Source: Trebonia sp036501515
Lineage (GTDB): Bacteria > Actinomycetota > Actinomycetes > Streptosporangiales > Streptosporangiaceae
Direction: 5' to 3'
Assembly (NCBI GenBank): GCA_036501515.1
Contig: DASYAD010000039.1
Coordinates: forward strand, 1-53,465
Length of the DNA: 53,465 nt
Shown here piece after piece: positions 40,589 through 48,521 of the stretch. The number at the start of each line of letters is the position of its first letter. Within the stretch, counting starts at the first letter, position 1. Under the pieces are notes generated by a model. That model was not told where the DNA came from. It made no database searches and was given only the letters and a program-made list of their open reading frames with translations. The position numbers and the translations under genes were made by a program.

Positions 40589-41326
40589 CTAGCGGGGCGA
40601 ACCCGGTGATTCCGCATCGCGGAGGGGTTCGAGCAGGGACGGTCCGTTGTTCCGCACCGAGTTGACCTCGGTCGAGACCTTGTACGAGGCCAGCCCGCCG
40701 GGCCCGACAGTCGCGGGACGCATCGCCGCGAGCATCAGCTCTTTCTGGTTGTTGGCCGGGTCGAGCCAGTCCGCCCAGGTGTCGGGCGGGATGACCATCG
40801 GCGTCCGGTCGTGGATCCGGCCGATCTCGTCCGTCGCCTGGGTCGTGATGACGGTGCCCGACCAGTACCAGGCGTCCTCGTGGTCCTCTGGTACTTCCTG
40901 GTTCCGCCACAGCTCGTAGAGTCCCGCGAAGGCGAGCAGGCCGCCGTCGGCGCGGTGGATGTAGAACGGCTGCTTGACCTTGCCCTCGGTCATCCACTCG
41001 TAGTAGCCGTCGGCCGGGATCAGGCAGCGGCGCTTGGCGAAGGCGGACCGGAACGAGGGCTTCACCGCCACCGTCTCCGACCGCGCGTTGATCAGCCGTG
41101 AGCCGCCCTTGGTGTCCTTGGCCCAGCTCGGCACCAGCCCCCAGCGAACCAGGCGGAGTTCCCGCTCGTCCTTGTGCTCCAGAACGGTATAGATCCGCTT
41201 CGTCGGGGCGACGTTGTAGTCCGGGCCGCGGTCATCCGCCGGGGTCCCGGCCACCGCGTCGCGGGTGGCGGCGAACTCCTCAAGAAGCTCGAGCCGCTTG
41301 CGCGCGGAGACGAACCGACCGCACAT
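40589..41326 (-). CDS. SRAP domain protein (SOS response-associated peptidase, YedK/HMCES family)
   Basis: The 245-residue protein protects abasic sites in single-stranded DNA by forming a covalent thiazolidine link through Cys2. The catalytic Cys2 in MCGRF, Asn38 in YNVAPT, Glu110 in GYYEW and His in HDRTPM are all present. The length is usual for the family. The ATG has GGGAGAGAAGG upstream. It precedes the DksA-like gene by 38 bases and the two may be one transcript. Confidence 0.93.
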   Translation of the reverse strand: MCGRFVSARKRLELLEEFAATRDAVAGTPADDRGPDYNVAPTKRIYTVLEHKDERELRLVRWGLVPSWAKDTKGGSRLINARSETVAVKPSFRSAFAKRRCLIPADGYYEWMTEGKVKQPFYIHRADGGLLAFAGLYELWRNQEVPEDHEDAWYWSGTVITTQATDEIGRIHDRTPMVIPPDTWADWLDPANNQKELMLAAMRPATVGPGGLASYKVSTEVNSVRNNGPSLLEPLRDAESPGSPR

Positions 41327-41471
41327 GTGACCTTCTCTCCCGGATTGAAACTACTTAACCACAAAACGCCGCCGGCAAACCCGCCGTCAGGCCGTTCCCG
41401 CAGGCTGCCATGTCGCCGGCGCCAAGCTGGCAGGCGCCCCGCACCCGGGGGCAGCCGCTACCCTCAAGGTT

Positions 41472-42782
41472 ATGGACTCCGGACGCTGGCGCGCCCCCGC
41501 GGCGCAGGGACCGGTGCGCGCCACGCTGCGGCTGCCCGGTTCGAAGTCGATTACCAACCGCGCGCTGATCCTAGCCGCGCTGAGCGAGTCGCCCTCGGTG
41601 GTGCGCGGCGTCCTGAAGGCCAGGGACACCTCCCTCGCCACCGCGGCGCTGCGCGCACTCGGGGCCACGATCCACTCTCGCGGAGCGGACGTCGGCCTGC
41701 AACCCGGCGCCCCGGCCTCCGGCCGCACGGTGCGGGTGGACGTGGGCAACGCGGGAACGGTAATGCGCTTCCTGCCCGCGGTGGCCGCGCTCGCCCCGGC
41801 CGCGGTCGCGTTCGACGGCGACCCGCGGGCACGCGAGCGCCCGGTCGGCGCACTGCTTTCCGCGCTGCGCACGCTCGGCGTTTCCATCGACGACGGCGGG
41901 CGCGGCGCGCTGCCCTTCACCGTGCACGGCACCGGGTCGGTGGCGGGCGGCCCGGTGACGCTTGACGCGTCAGGCTCCTCCCAGCTCGTCTCCGGGCTGC
42001 TGCTGGCCGCGCCCCGGTTCGCCGGCGGTGTGTCGGTGCGGCACTCAGGGCCGCCGGTGCCCTCGCTGCCGCACATCGAGATGACCATGCGGATGCTCCG
42101 CGGCGCGGGCGCCGTCGTCGAGGCGGACTCGTCAGGCGGCGGCCGGCCGGATTTCTGGCGGGTCGAGCCCGGGCCGCTTGACCTCGGTGACTTCACCGTC
42201 GAGCCCGACCTGTCCAACGCGGGCCCGTTCCTCGCGGCGGCGCTCGTCACCGGCGGCTCGGTGACGATCAGGCACTGGCCGGCCGACTCGCTGCAGGCGG
42301 CAGGCGCGATCCTTGACGTCATCACCCGGATGGGCGGTTCCGTCTCCGCGGGCGGCGAAGGCCTGACCGTGACCGGATCGGGCGCGATCAACGGAATCGA
42401 CGCCGACCTGCGTGACATCCCCGAGCTCTGCCTGCCGCTCACCGCCGTCGCGGCCCTCGCCTCTGGCCCGTCCAGCTTCACCGGCGTCGGCCACACCAGG
42501 GCGCAGGAGACCGACCGGCTGGCCGCCATCGCCAAGGAGATCAACGCCGTCGGCGGCGACGTGACCGAGACGCCCGACGGGCTCTCCGTCAGGCCGCGGC
42601 CGCTGCGGGCGCCCGCCGGTCACGCGTTCGAAAGCTACGACGACCACCGGATGGTGATGGCGGGCGCGGTGCTCGGCCTTGGCGTGCCGGGCATCGAGGT
42701 CGTGAACGCGGCCACCGTGGGCAAGACCTTCCCCGACTTCACCGCTGTATGGGACGGCCTGGTCCGGGGGGAAGACCACTGA
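41472..42782 (+). CDS. aroA: 3-phosphoshikimate 1-carboxyvinyltransferase (EPSP synthase)
   Basis: This 436-residue enzyme adds the enolpyruvyl group of PEP to shikimate 3-phosphate in aromatic amino acid synthesis. Signature segments are LPGSKSITNRALILAAL (20-36), GNAGTVMRFLPA (95-106), RDIPELCLPLTAVAALASG and YDDHRMVMAGAVLGL near the end. TACCCT (41459-41464) lies seven bases before the ATG, suggesting a leaderless mRNA. The stop overlaps the likely CTG start of rsgA. The aroA-rsgA order near sigR and hisN is shared with Streptomyces. Confidence 0.96.
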   Translation: MDSGRWRAPAAQGPVRATLRLPGSKSITNRALILAALSESPSVVRGVLKARDTSLATAALRALGATIHSRGADVGLQPGAPASGRTVRVDVGNAGTVMRFLPAVAALAPAAVAFDGDPRARERPVGALLSALRTLGVSIDDGGRGALPFTVHGTGSVAGGPVTLDASGSSQLVSGLLLAAPRFAGGVSVRHSGPPVPSLPHIEMTMRMLRGAGAVVEADSSGGGRPDFWRVEPGPLDLGDFTVEPDLSNAGPFLAAALVTGGSVTIRHWPADSLQAAGAILDVITRMGGSVSAGGEGLTVTGSGAINGIDADLRDIPELCLPLTAVAALASGPSSFTGVGHTRAQETDRLAAIAKEINAVGGDVTETPDGLSVRPRPLRAPAGHAFESYDDHRMVMAGAVLGLGVPGIEVVNAATVGKTFPDFTAVWDGLVRGEDH

Positions 42783-43807
42783 GGAACCGGTCCGCCGACC
42801 TGGACGAGGACGACGTCCGGGTCCGCGCGGGACGCGGCTCCAAGCCGCGCACCCGTAAGCGCCCGGCCCACAAGTCCGCGCCCGAGGGGTTCGTCGTCAG
42901 CGTTGACCGGGGCCGCTACGGATGCGTGATCGAGGATGCGGCCGATCCCGCCGGGGACGGGCAGCTCATCACCGCCATGAAAGCGCGCGAGCTCGGCAAG
43001 GGCTCGGTCGTGGTCGGCGACCGGGTGGCGCTGGCCGGCGACGTGTCCGGCTCGACCGGGTCGCTGGCGCGCATCGTCCGGGTAGAGGAACGGACCAGCG
43101 TGCTGCGCCGCTCCCCCGACGACACCGACCCGCTTGAACGGGTCATCGTGGCCAACGCGGACCAGATGGTCATCGTCTGCGGGCTGGCCGACCCGGAAAC
43201 CAAGACCAGGTTCATCGACCGCTGCCTGGTCGCCGCCTACGACGCCGGCCTTGACCCGCTGCTCGTGCTCACCAAGTCCGACCTGGCGGCGCCGCGCAAG
43301 CTGCGGGCGTTCTACCGGCCGCTCGCCATCCCCATGCTGACTACCAGGCAGCCGCTGCCAGCGCAGACCATGGCGCGGCTGCGCAAGGCACTCGACGGCC
43401 GGCTCAGCGTCTTTATCGGCCAGTCAGGGGTCGGCAAGTCGTCGCTGGTGAACGCCCTGGTGCCGGACGCCGGCCGGGCAGTCGGCCACGTCAACGCCGT
43501 CACCGGCAAGGGCCGTCACACCTCGTCGTCCGCGATCGCACTGCGCCTGCCAGACGACTCCGGCTGGCTGATCGACACCCCCGGCGTCCGCGGCTTCGGC
43601 CTCGGGCACGTGACAGTCGACCGGGTCGTCGAAGCGTTCGGCGACCTGGCCGAGGGCACCGCCGAGTGCCCGCCGGGCTGCGATCACCTGTCCCCCGACT
43701 GCGCACTCGACGCCTGGGCGGCCGCGCACGACGCGCTGCCCCGCCTTGAGTCACTCCGCCGCCTGCTCCGCAGCCGCGAAGCGGCCGACGACCCCCCAGG
43801 CCGCTAA
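42779..43807 (+). CDS. rsgA: ribosome small subunit-dependent GTPase A
   Basis: The 342-residue circularly permuted GTPase helps 30S maturation. The OB fold precedes TKSD (G4), then the P-loop GQSGVGKSSLVNAL, DTPGVRGFG (G3), and a zinc knuckle with CPPGCDHLSPDC. I propose a CTG start at 42779, overlapping the aroA stop as CTGA, because the family N-terminus (RNRSADLDEDDVRVR) begins there and GGGGGGAAG lies about seven bases upstream. An ATG at 42749 within aroA is the standard-codon alternative but has no ribosome site. Confidence 0.93.
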   Translation: MRNRSADLDEDDVRVRAGRGSKPRTRKRPAHKSAPEGFVVSVDRGRYGCVIEDAADPAGDGQLITAMKARELGKGSVVVGDRVALAGDVSGSTGSLARIVRVEERTSVLRRSPDDTDPLERVIVANADQMVIVCGLADPETKTRFIDRCLVAAYDAGLDPLLVLTKSDLAAPRKLRAFYRPLAIPMLTTRQPLPAQTMARLRKALDGRLSVFIGQSGVGKSSLVNALVPDAGRAVGHVNAVTGKGRHTSSSAIALRLPDDSGWLIDTPGVRGFGLGHVTVDRVVEAFGDLAEGTAECPPGCDHLSPDCALDAWAAAHDALPRLESLRRLLRSREAADDPPGR

Positions 43808-43859
43808 CCCGCCCGCGCACCCCCGCCCCGGCCACCCGCACCCCTCGCCTTCCGCCCAG

Positions 43860-44150
43860 CCCCTGCGTTCCCTCTAGCACCCCATCCCAGCCCCAGTCCC
43901 GGGCGTTTCACACAGCACCCCACCCAGCCCAGCCCCGAGCGTTCCACCCAGCCCCGGCGTTCCGTGCACCCCGCATTCCACATCACCATGACGTCCTGAC
44001 CAGCCTCGTCGTTCCGCGCAGCCACGTCGTTCCGCGCAGCCACGTCGTTCCGCGCAGCCTCGTCGTCCCGCGCAGCCACAGCGTTCTGCCCGGTGCCGGC
44101 CCTCCACGCAGCCCCTGCCTTCCGCCCGCCCCGGTATTCCACCCAGCGCC
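43860..44150. repeat. degenerate GTTCC/CAGCC repeat array
   Basis: Units of the form cGTTCC-n3-CAGCC recur with spacing of 18-30 bp. The most regular stretch, around 44008-44061, has three copies of an 18-bp unit (cGTCGTTCCGCGCAGCCa). Minus-strand translation of this stretch gives AARNDV repeats in an open frame (43804-44154) that I do not regard as a gene. Confidence 0.6.
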
Positions 44151-44273
44151 CCACCCTTAGCCCTAGTCCCAGCCCCAGTGCCCGCGTGCGCGGCGGAAGC
44201 TCTCTTTCCCTATCGCGGCCAAGTTGGCCGGGTGTCGCAGCTTCGCGAATGATTGATGTGACTGATCAGGAGG

Positions 44274-44339
44274 GTGTGATGGAAACTTTTATCTAGTCGG
44301 AAATTTTTATGTACCAGAGCACGAAATTTTTCCATTATC
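44274..44339 (+). repeat. interspersed 66-bp intergenic element, copy B
   Basis: Second copy of the element at 81-146 (53 of 66 identical, ungapped). Here the five-codon frame ATG GAA ACT TTT ATC TAG (44279-44296) is preceded by AGGAGG at 44269-44274, five bases before the ATG. GGAAAC/TTTTTAT units recur with an 18-bp period. It lies between rsgA and the 3' end of the DUF2087 gene. Confidence 0.7.
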
Positions 44340-44357
44340 TTGCGGTCGACCCTGCTG

Positions 44358-44642
44358 CTAACCGACCGGGACCGTGCCGCCTGAGCGCCAGTAGGTGCCG
44401 TCGGGGGTACGGGAAAGCAGGTCCTCGTCTACTAGGTAGCGGCGCAGCGTGGCGTGGTCGTCGTAGAGACCCTTCAGGATCTCGTTGACCGCGAGCTCCG
44501 GGTAGCGGCGGCCAGGCTCGAAGGCCTGCGCCACTTGGTCGAGCAGCAGCAGGCGGGGCTCGCGCCTGGCCGGGATGACCGAGATCCGGCCGTCCCGCAC
44601 ATAGCGGCGGAGCTGACTTGGCAGGTCACCGAGCGCGTTCAT
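44358..44642 (-). CDS. DUF2087 domain protein
   Basis: The 94-residue protein is essentially one DUF2087 domain, with the family motif RRYPELAVNEILKGLYDDHATLRRYLVDEDLLSRTPDGTYWR. This winged-helix-like domain is often fused to or encoded beside regulators and is probably nucleic-acid binding. I chose the ATG at 44642, where CATAAT lies seven bases upstream on the minus strand, suggesting a leaderless mRNA. It is divergent from hisN with 92 bases between starts. The exact function is unknown. Confidence 0.85.
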   Translation of the reverse strand: MNALGDLPSQLRRYVRDGRISVIPARREPRLLLLDQVAQAFEPGRRYPELAVNEILKGLYDDHATLRRYLVDEDLLSRTPDGTYWRSGGTVPVG

Positions 44643-44734
44643 CACCGCGATTATGCCCCCGCGCAGGGCCGGGTCACCCGGCAATCGGGCTCTCCGCTGG
44701 TCACCGGGTTGGCGGTAGCTGTACCGTTTCGCGC

Positions 44735-45529
44735 ATGGGGAGCTACGACGACGATCTGCGGTTCGCGCACGTTCTCGCTGACGCCGCCGACGACATCACG
44801 GCCAAGCGGTTCCGCGCACTCGACCTGCGGGTCGAGACCAAACCCGACCTCACGCCCGTCTCCGACGCCGACAAGGCGACCGAGGACTCATTGCGCAACA
44901 TCCTGCGCCGGTCACGGCCGCGGGACGCCGTGCTCGGCGAGGAATCGGGCCAGACAGGCACCGGACCGCGCCGCTGGGTGCTCGACCCGATCGACGCGAC
45001 CAAGAACTACGTCCGCGGCGTTCCCGTCTGGGCCACCCTCATCGGGCTGATGGACGGGGACCAAGTCGTCGCCGGGGTGGTCACCGCGCCCGCGCTCGGG
45101 CGCCGCTGGTGGGCCGCGGTCGGCGGCGGCGCCTGGACCGGCCGCTCGCTCAGCAACGCCTCCCGTTGCCGCGTGTCCCAGGTCAGCGACCTGGGAGACG
45201 CGTCATTGTCCTATTCGGGCATCGGCGGCTGGGCCAAGGCGGGCCGGCTCGACGGGTTCCTCTCGCTGACCCAGTCGGTCTGGCGGACGCGGGCCTTCGG
45301 CGACTTCTGGTCGCACATGCTGGTGGCCGAGGGCGCGGTCGACGTCTCGGCCGAGCCTGAGGTCTCGCTGTGGGACCTGGCCGCCCTCCAGGTGATCGTT
45401 CAGGAGGCTGGCGGCCGCTTCACCAGCCTCGACGGCGTGGCTACGCCCGACGGCGGCAGCGTCGTGTGCAGCAACGGCCAGCTGCACGACGAGGTGCTGG
45501 CGAAGCTCTCCGGCGGCCCTGCACAGTAA
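44735..45529 (+). CDS. hisN: histidinol-phosphatase (inositol monophosphatase family)
   Basis: This 264-residue magnesium-dependent phosphatase dephosphorylates histidinol phosphate in histidine synthesis. Metal-site motifs are GEES (68-71), DPIDATKNY (84-92) and the late WDLAALQ. It matches the actinobacterial HisN group and its position near aroA-rsgA is conserved with Streptomyces. TACCGT (44722-44727) lies seven bases before the ATG, suggesting a leaderless mRNA. The last 33 bases, including the stop, are tandemly duplicated just downstream. A 14-bp hairpin follows at 45680. Confidence 0.9.
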   Translation: MGSYDDDLRFAHVLADAADDITAKRFRALDLRVETKPDLTPVSDADKATEDSLRNILRRSRPRDAVLGEESGQTGTGPRRWVLDPIDATKNYVRGVPVWATLIGLMDGDQVVAGVVTAPALGRRWWAAVGGGAWTGRSLSNASRCRVSQVSDLGDASLSYSGIGGWAKAGRLDGFLSLTQSVWRTRAFGDFWSHMLVAEGAVDVSAEPEVSLWDLAALQVIVQEAGGRFTSLDGVATPDGGSVVCSNGQLHDEVLAKLSGGPAQ

Positions 45530-45562
45530 CTGGCGAAGCTCTCAGGCGGCGCTGGGGTGTAA
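45497..45562 (+). repeat. 33-bp tandem duplication of the hisN 3' end
   Basis: 45497-45529 encodes the last ten codons of hisN plus TAA; 45530-45562 is an imperfect copy that would encode LAKLSGGAGV and a stop. A third partial copy begins at 45563. It leaves the hisN product unchanged because the first stop is intact. Confidence 0.75.
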
Positions 45563-45679
45563 CTGGCGGGCTCCAGCCCCGCTGTCAGCGCGCTACGCTG
45601 AGAAACGTCAGGCGGTGAGTCCCCGCTCCAACCGCCCGGCCCGCGCCCGGCTGGTTTCCCCGGCCGTCCGGGCGCTGCT

Positions 45680-45724
45680 GCGCCTGGCCCGGTAAACACT
45701 CCCCCGTCCAACCGGGCCAGGCGC
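45680..45724 (+). terminator. 14-bp stem hairpin after hisN
   Basis: GCGCCTGGCCCGGT (45680-45693) pairs perfectly with 45711-45724 around a 17-base loop. It lies between hisN and the polymerase gene and probably ends the hisN transcript. No U-tract follows. Confidence 0.6.
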
Positions 45725-45766
45725 TCCCGGGTATCCCTGATCGAACTGGCGGGCGATAATAGGGGC

Positions 45767-47587
45767 GTGAACGACCTCGCCGCGGCCATCAAGGACGCGG
45801 GTGTGCCGCGCGGCGGCCTCGTGGGCCTCGCGCTCAACCCGGGCGGCGACTTCACCGTCGCGATCGGCACCGGCGAGGCCGGCACCCGCGCGCCCGGCAA
45901 CCGCGACGTCAGCAACCGCGACGTCAGCACCGGCCAGGCCAGCACCACCTATGGGCCCGGCACCCGTGAGCCCGGCACCGGCGAGGCCGGCACCGGCGAG
46001 GCCGGCACTGTCGCGCCCGGCCGCCTCGCAACCCGGCCAGTCGAGCTTGTCGCCACCGCCGCCGACGTGGCCGCGGCGGAGGAGCAGGTCAGGCCGCGCT
46101 GGACGGTGTGGTCGCAGCACACCGCCCGGGCACTGGCCGGGCACGGGGTCCGGCTGGCGACCTGCTGGGATATCGCGGCGGTGCACCGGCTGCTGTACGG
46201 CGGCTGGCGGGCCGACCCTGGGTACGCCTGGGCCTGCTTGCACGGCCAGGCGCCCGACGAGGTGCCGCCGGCCGACAGCCAGCCCGACCTGTTCAGCGTC
46301 GCCAGCGACGCTCCTGAGGTGCCCGTGCTCGGGGCCGCAGAAGCCCTGGCCGCCGCCCGGCTGCAGCTGGCCAGCCTGCGGACCCCCGGCCCGCAAGCCG
46401 CGGTACGTATCAGCACCGCCCGCTGCGAGTCCACCGCCGAGCTGCTCTGCGCGGAGCTGTCGGCCGACGGGCTGCCGGTCGGGCTGGCCGCCGCCGAGAA
46501 CCTGCTCACCGCGATCATCGGGCCGCGGCCGCGCGGGCCGGCTGACGCCGCGGCCATCAGGGCCGCGCGGGACGAGCGGGTGCTGCGGCACGCGCCCGCG
46601 GGCGCGCCAGGCGACCTGCGCAGTCCCGCCCAGGTGAAGTCGCTGCTTTCGTGGGCGGGAATCGATGTGCCTGACACCCGCAAGTGGCGGCTCGAGGAGT
46701 TCAGGGACCGGTCCCCGCTGGTGGCGGCGCTGCTCGAGTGGCGCAAGTCCGAGCGGATCGCCACCACGTACGGCTACGCCTGGCTCGACGAGCACCTCGG
46801 GCCCGACGGCCGGCTGCGCGGCGCGTGGACCGGAAGCGACGGCGCGGCCGGCCGGATGACCGCTTCGAGCGGGCTGCACAACATGCCCGCCGTGCTTCGC
46901 CAGGCGGTACTAGCTGAGGAGGGGCACCTGCTCGTCAGGGCCGACCTCGGCCAGATCGAGCCCCGGGTGCTCGCCGCCGTCTCCGGCGACGCCGCGCTGA
47001 CCGGGGCCACCGCCGCCGACGACATGTACCTGCCGGTCGCGGCCGAGCTCGGCGTGGACCGGCCGACCGCCAAGGTCGCGATGATCGCGGCGATGTACGG
47101 GCAGACCACCGGCCACGGCGGCGTGGCGGGGCGGCGGATGCGGACCGCCTACCCGGTCGCGATGGGCTACCTGGACGCCGCCGACTGGTCCGCCCAGGCC
47201 GGCCGCGACCTGCGCACGTACGGCGGGCGGCTGCTGCGGATGTCCGGCGGCGCCGGCCACGAGGCGGCCCGCGGCCGTTACGGGCGCAACGCCGTCGTCC
47301 AGGGCGCGGCGGCCGAGCTGTTCAAGATGTGGGCGGTCACGGTCCGGGCCAGGACCGCGCCGCTCGGCGCCCGGATCGTGCTGTGCCTGCACGATGAGCT
47401 GCTCCTGCACGTGGCGGCCGACCGGGCGGAACAGACGGCGGAACTCGTCGGCGGCTGCCTGGCCGAGTCCGCCAGCCGGTGGGCTCCCGCTGGCCGGCCT
47501 GAGGTCAGGTTCATCGCCGACATCACGATCGCGCCGAGCTGGGCGGAGGCCAAGGCCCCAGCTGGCCCGGCACCGGCCGACCGGTAA
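45767..47587 (+). CDS. bifunctional 3'-5' exonuclease/DNA polymerase, family A
   Basis: This 606-residue protein is the shorter actinobacterial relative of DNA polymerase I. Motif A reads RADLGQIEPRVLAA (near 391), motif B has RPTAKVAMIAAMYGQ (near 433) and motif C CLHDELLLHV (near 540); the N-terminal part is exonuclease-like but has poor acidic residues, so proofreading is doubtful. An unusual Gly/Thr/Glu-rich insertion at about 33-85 is made of short repeats (GTGEAGT, NRDVS). The GTG follows GATAAT by six bases, so the mRNA may be leaderless. It is distinct from the essential polA, which should lie elsewhere. Confidence 0.85.
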   Translation: MNDLAAAIKDAGVPRGGLVGLALNPGGDFTVAIGTGEAGTRAPGNRDVSNRDVSTGQASTTYGPGTREPGTGEAGTGEAGTVAPGRLATRPVELVATAADVAAAEEQVRPRWTVWSQHTARALAGHGVRLATCWDIAAVHRLLYGGWRADPGYAWACLHGQAPDEVPPADSQPDLFSVASDAPEVPVLGAAEALAAARLQLASLRTPGPQAAVRISTARCESTAELLCAELSADGLPVGLAAAENLLTAIIGPRPRGPADAAAIRAARDERVLRHAPAGAPGDLRSPAQVKSLLSWAGIDVPDTRKWRLEEFRDRSPLVAALLEWRKSERIATTYGYAWLDEHLGPDGRLRGAWTGSDGAAGRMTASSGLHNMPAVLRQAVLAEEGHLLVRADLGQIEPRVLAAVSGDAALTGATAADDMYLPVAAELGVDRPTAKVAMIAAMYGQTTGHGGVAGRRMRTAYPVAMGYLDAADWSAQAGRDLRTYGGRLLRMSGGAGHEAARGRYGRNAVVQGAAAELFKMWAVTVRARTAPLGARIVLCLHDELLLHVAADRAEQTAELVGGCLAESASRWAPAGRPEVRFIADITIAPSWAEAKAPAGPAPADR

Positions 47588-47703
47588 AAACCGCGCAAAA
47601 CCGGCGCCAGCGAAGATTTTGCGGCCACGGGCCGATGAACGGCAGGCTGCCGCGGGCTGATAGCGTGGCGACCAGAAAACACGGGACGATAGGGGGCCTG
47701 ACG

Positions 47704-48423
47704 TTGCCGCGTTATAGCCGGGTGGTAGTCAAGCTAAGCGGCGAGGCCCTGGCCGGCCCGGCGGGCGCCGGCGTCGATCCCGCCAACCTCGCCCGGGTCG
47801 CCGACGAGGTCCTTTCTGTGCACAACCTCGGCGTCGAGGTGGCGGTCGTCGTCGGCGGCGGCAACTACTTTCGCGGCCGGATGGCCGACGGCTGGGGCAT
47901 CAGCCGGGCCGAGGCCGACAACATCGGCATGCTCGGCACCGTGATGAACGCGCTCATGCTGCGCGGCGCGCTCACCGCGCGGACCGAAGCGGACATCCGG
48001 GTGATGACCGCGGTGCCGATACACAGCGTCGCCGAGCCGTTCATCCGGCTCAAGGCCATGCACCACCTCGAGCGCGGCTTCCTTGTCGTGCTCGCCGGCG
48101 GCATCGGCCAGCCTTACGTCACCACCGACTACCCGGCCGTCCAGCGGGCGCTCGAGCTCGAGGCGGACGCGCTGCTCGTCGCCAAGCACGGCGTGGACGG
48201 CGTGTACGACTCAGATCCCAAGCTCAACCCGGACGCGGTCCGTTTCGCCAAGCTGACCTACGAAGAGGCCATCGCGGCCGACATCAGGATCATGGACACC
48301 AGCGCGTTCGTGCTCGCCAACGAGCAGGCCCTCACCATGCACGTGTTCGACGTCGGGGCCGTCGGCGTGATGAAGTCCATCTGCGAGGGCGGCGACGACG
48401 GCACGATGATCACGGCCAAATAG
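47704..48423 (+). CDS. pyrH: UMP kinase (uridylate kinase), isolated copy
   Basis: The 239-residue protein of the amino-acid kinase fold converts UMP to UDP. Typical segments are VVVKLSGEAL, VVGGGNYFRGR, NIGMLGTVMNAL, and AKHGVDGVYDSDPKLNPDA. I chose the TTG at 47704 with AGGGGGCC upstream; this fits the usual length, and no ATG is suitable. Unusually, it is not in the rpsB-tsf-pyrH-frr cluster but stands alone between a polymerase and an SDR. A second, canonical pyrH may therefore exist elsewhere. It is convergent with the DprE2-like gene across 22-bp repeats. Confidence 0.88.
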   Translation: MPRYSRVVVKLSGEALAGPAGAGVDPANLARVADEVLSVHNLGVEVAVVVGGGNYFRGRMADGWGISRAEADNIGMLGTVMNALMLRGALTARTEADIRVMTAVPIHSVAEPFIRLKAMHHLERGFLVVLAGGIGQPYVTTDYPAVQRALELEADALLVAKHGVDGVYDSDPKLNPDAVRFAKLTYEEAIAADIRIMDTSAFVLANEQALTMHVFDVGAVGVMKSICEGGDDGTMITAK

Positions 48424-48443
48424 CCGGCGATCACCCCTAGGCC

Positions 48444-48521
48444 GCCAGGTCAGCAGACCCGGGTAGCCAGGTCAGCACGGCCCGGTAGCCAGGTCAGCAC
48501 GGCCCGGTAGCCAGGTCAGCT
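48444..48521. repeat. 22-bp tandem repeats between convergent genes
   Basis: Three 22-bp units (gCCAGGTCAGCA-type ending CCCGGTA) at 48444-48465, 48466-48487 and 48488-48509, plus a 12-base partial unit, fill the gap between pyrH and the SDR gene. The last partial unit contains the SDR stop codon at 48516-48518. Confidence 0.75.

Larger units (their letters stand above)
43808..44357. other. 550-bp intergenic region with degenerate repeats
   Basis: No gene is supported. From about 43860 to 44150 the sequence consists of degenerate units built on GTTCC and CAGCC(CC), including three 18-bp tandem copies at about 44008-44061. The right part (44254-44340) is AT-rich and contains copy B of the interspersed 66-bp element. 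Composition differs sharply between the C-rich repeat part and the AT-rich part. Confidence 0.5.

Noticed and set aside
43860..44150. Repeat array considered as a CRISPR
   Set aside because: Units are degenerate with no constant repeat and unique spacers, and no cas genes are present.
43804..44154. 116-codon frame over the repeat array with AARNDV repeats
   Set aside because: It only translates the degenerate repeats; no start signal or homology.
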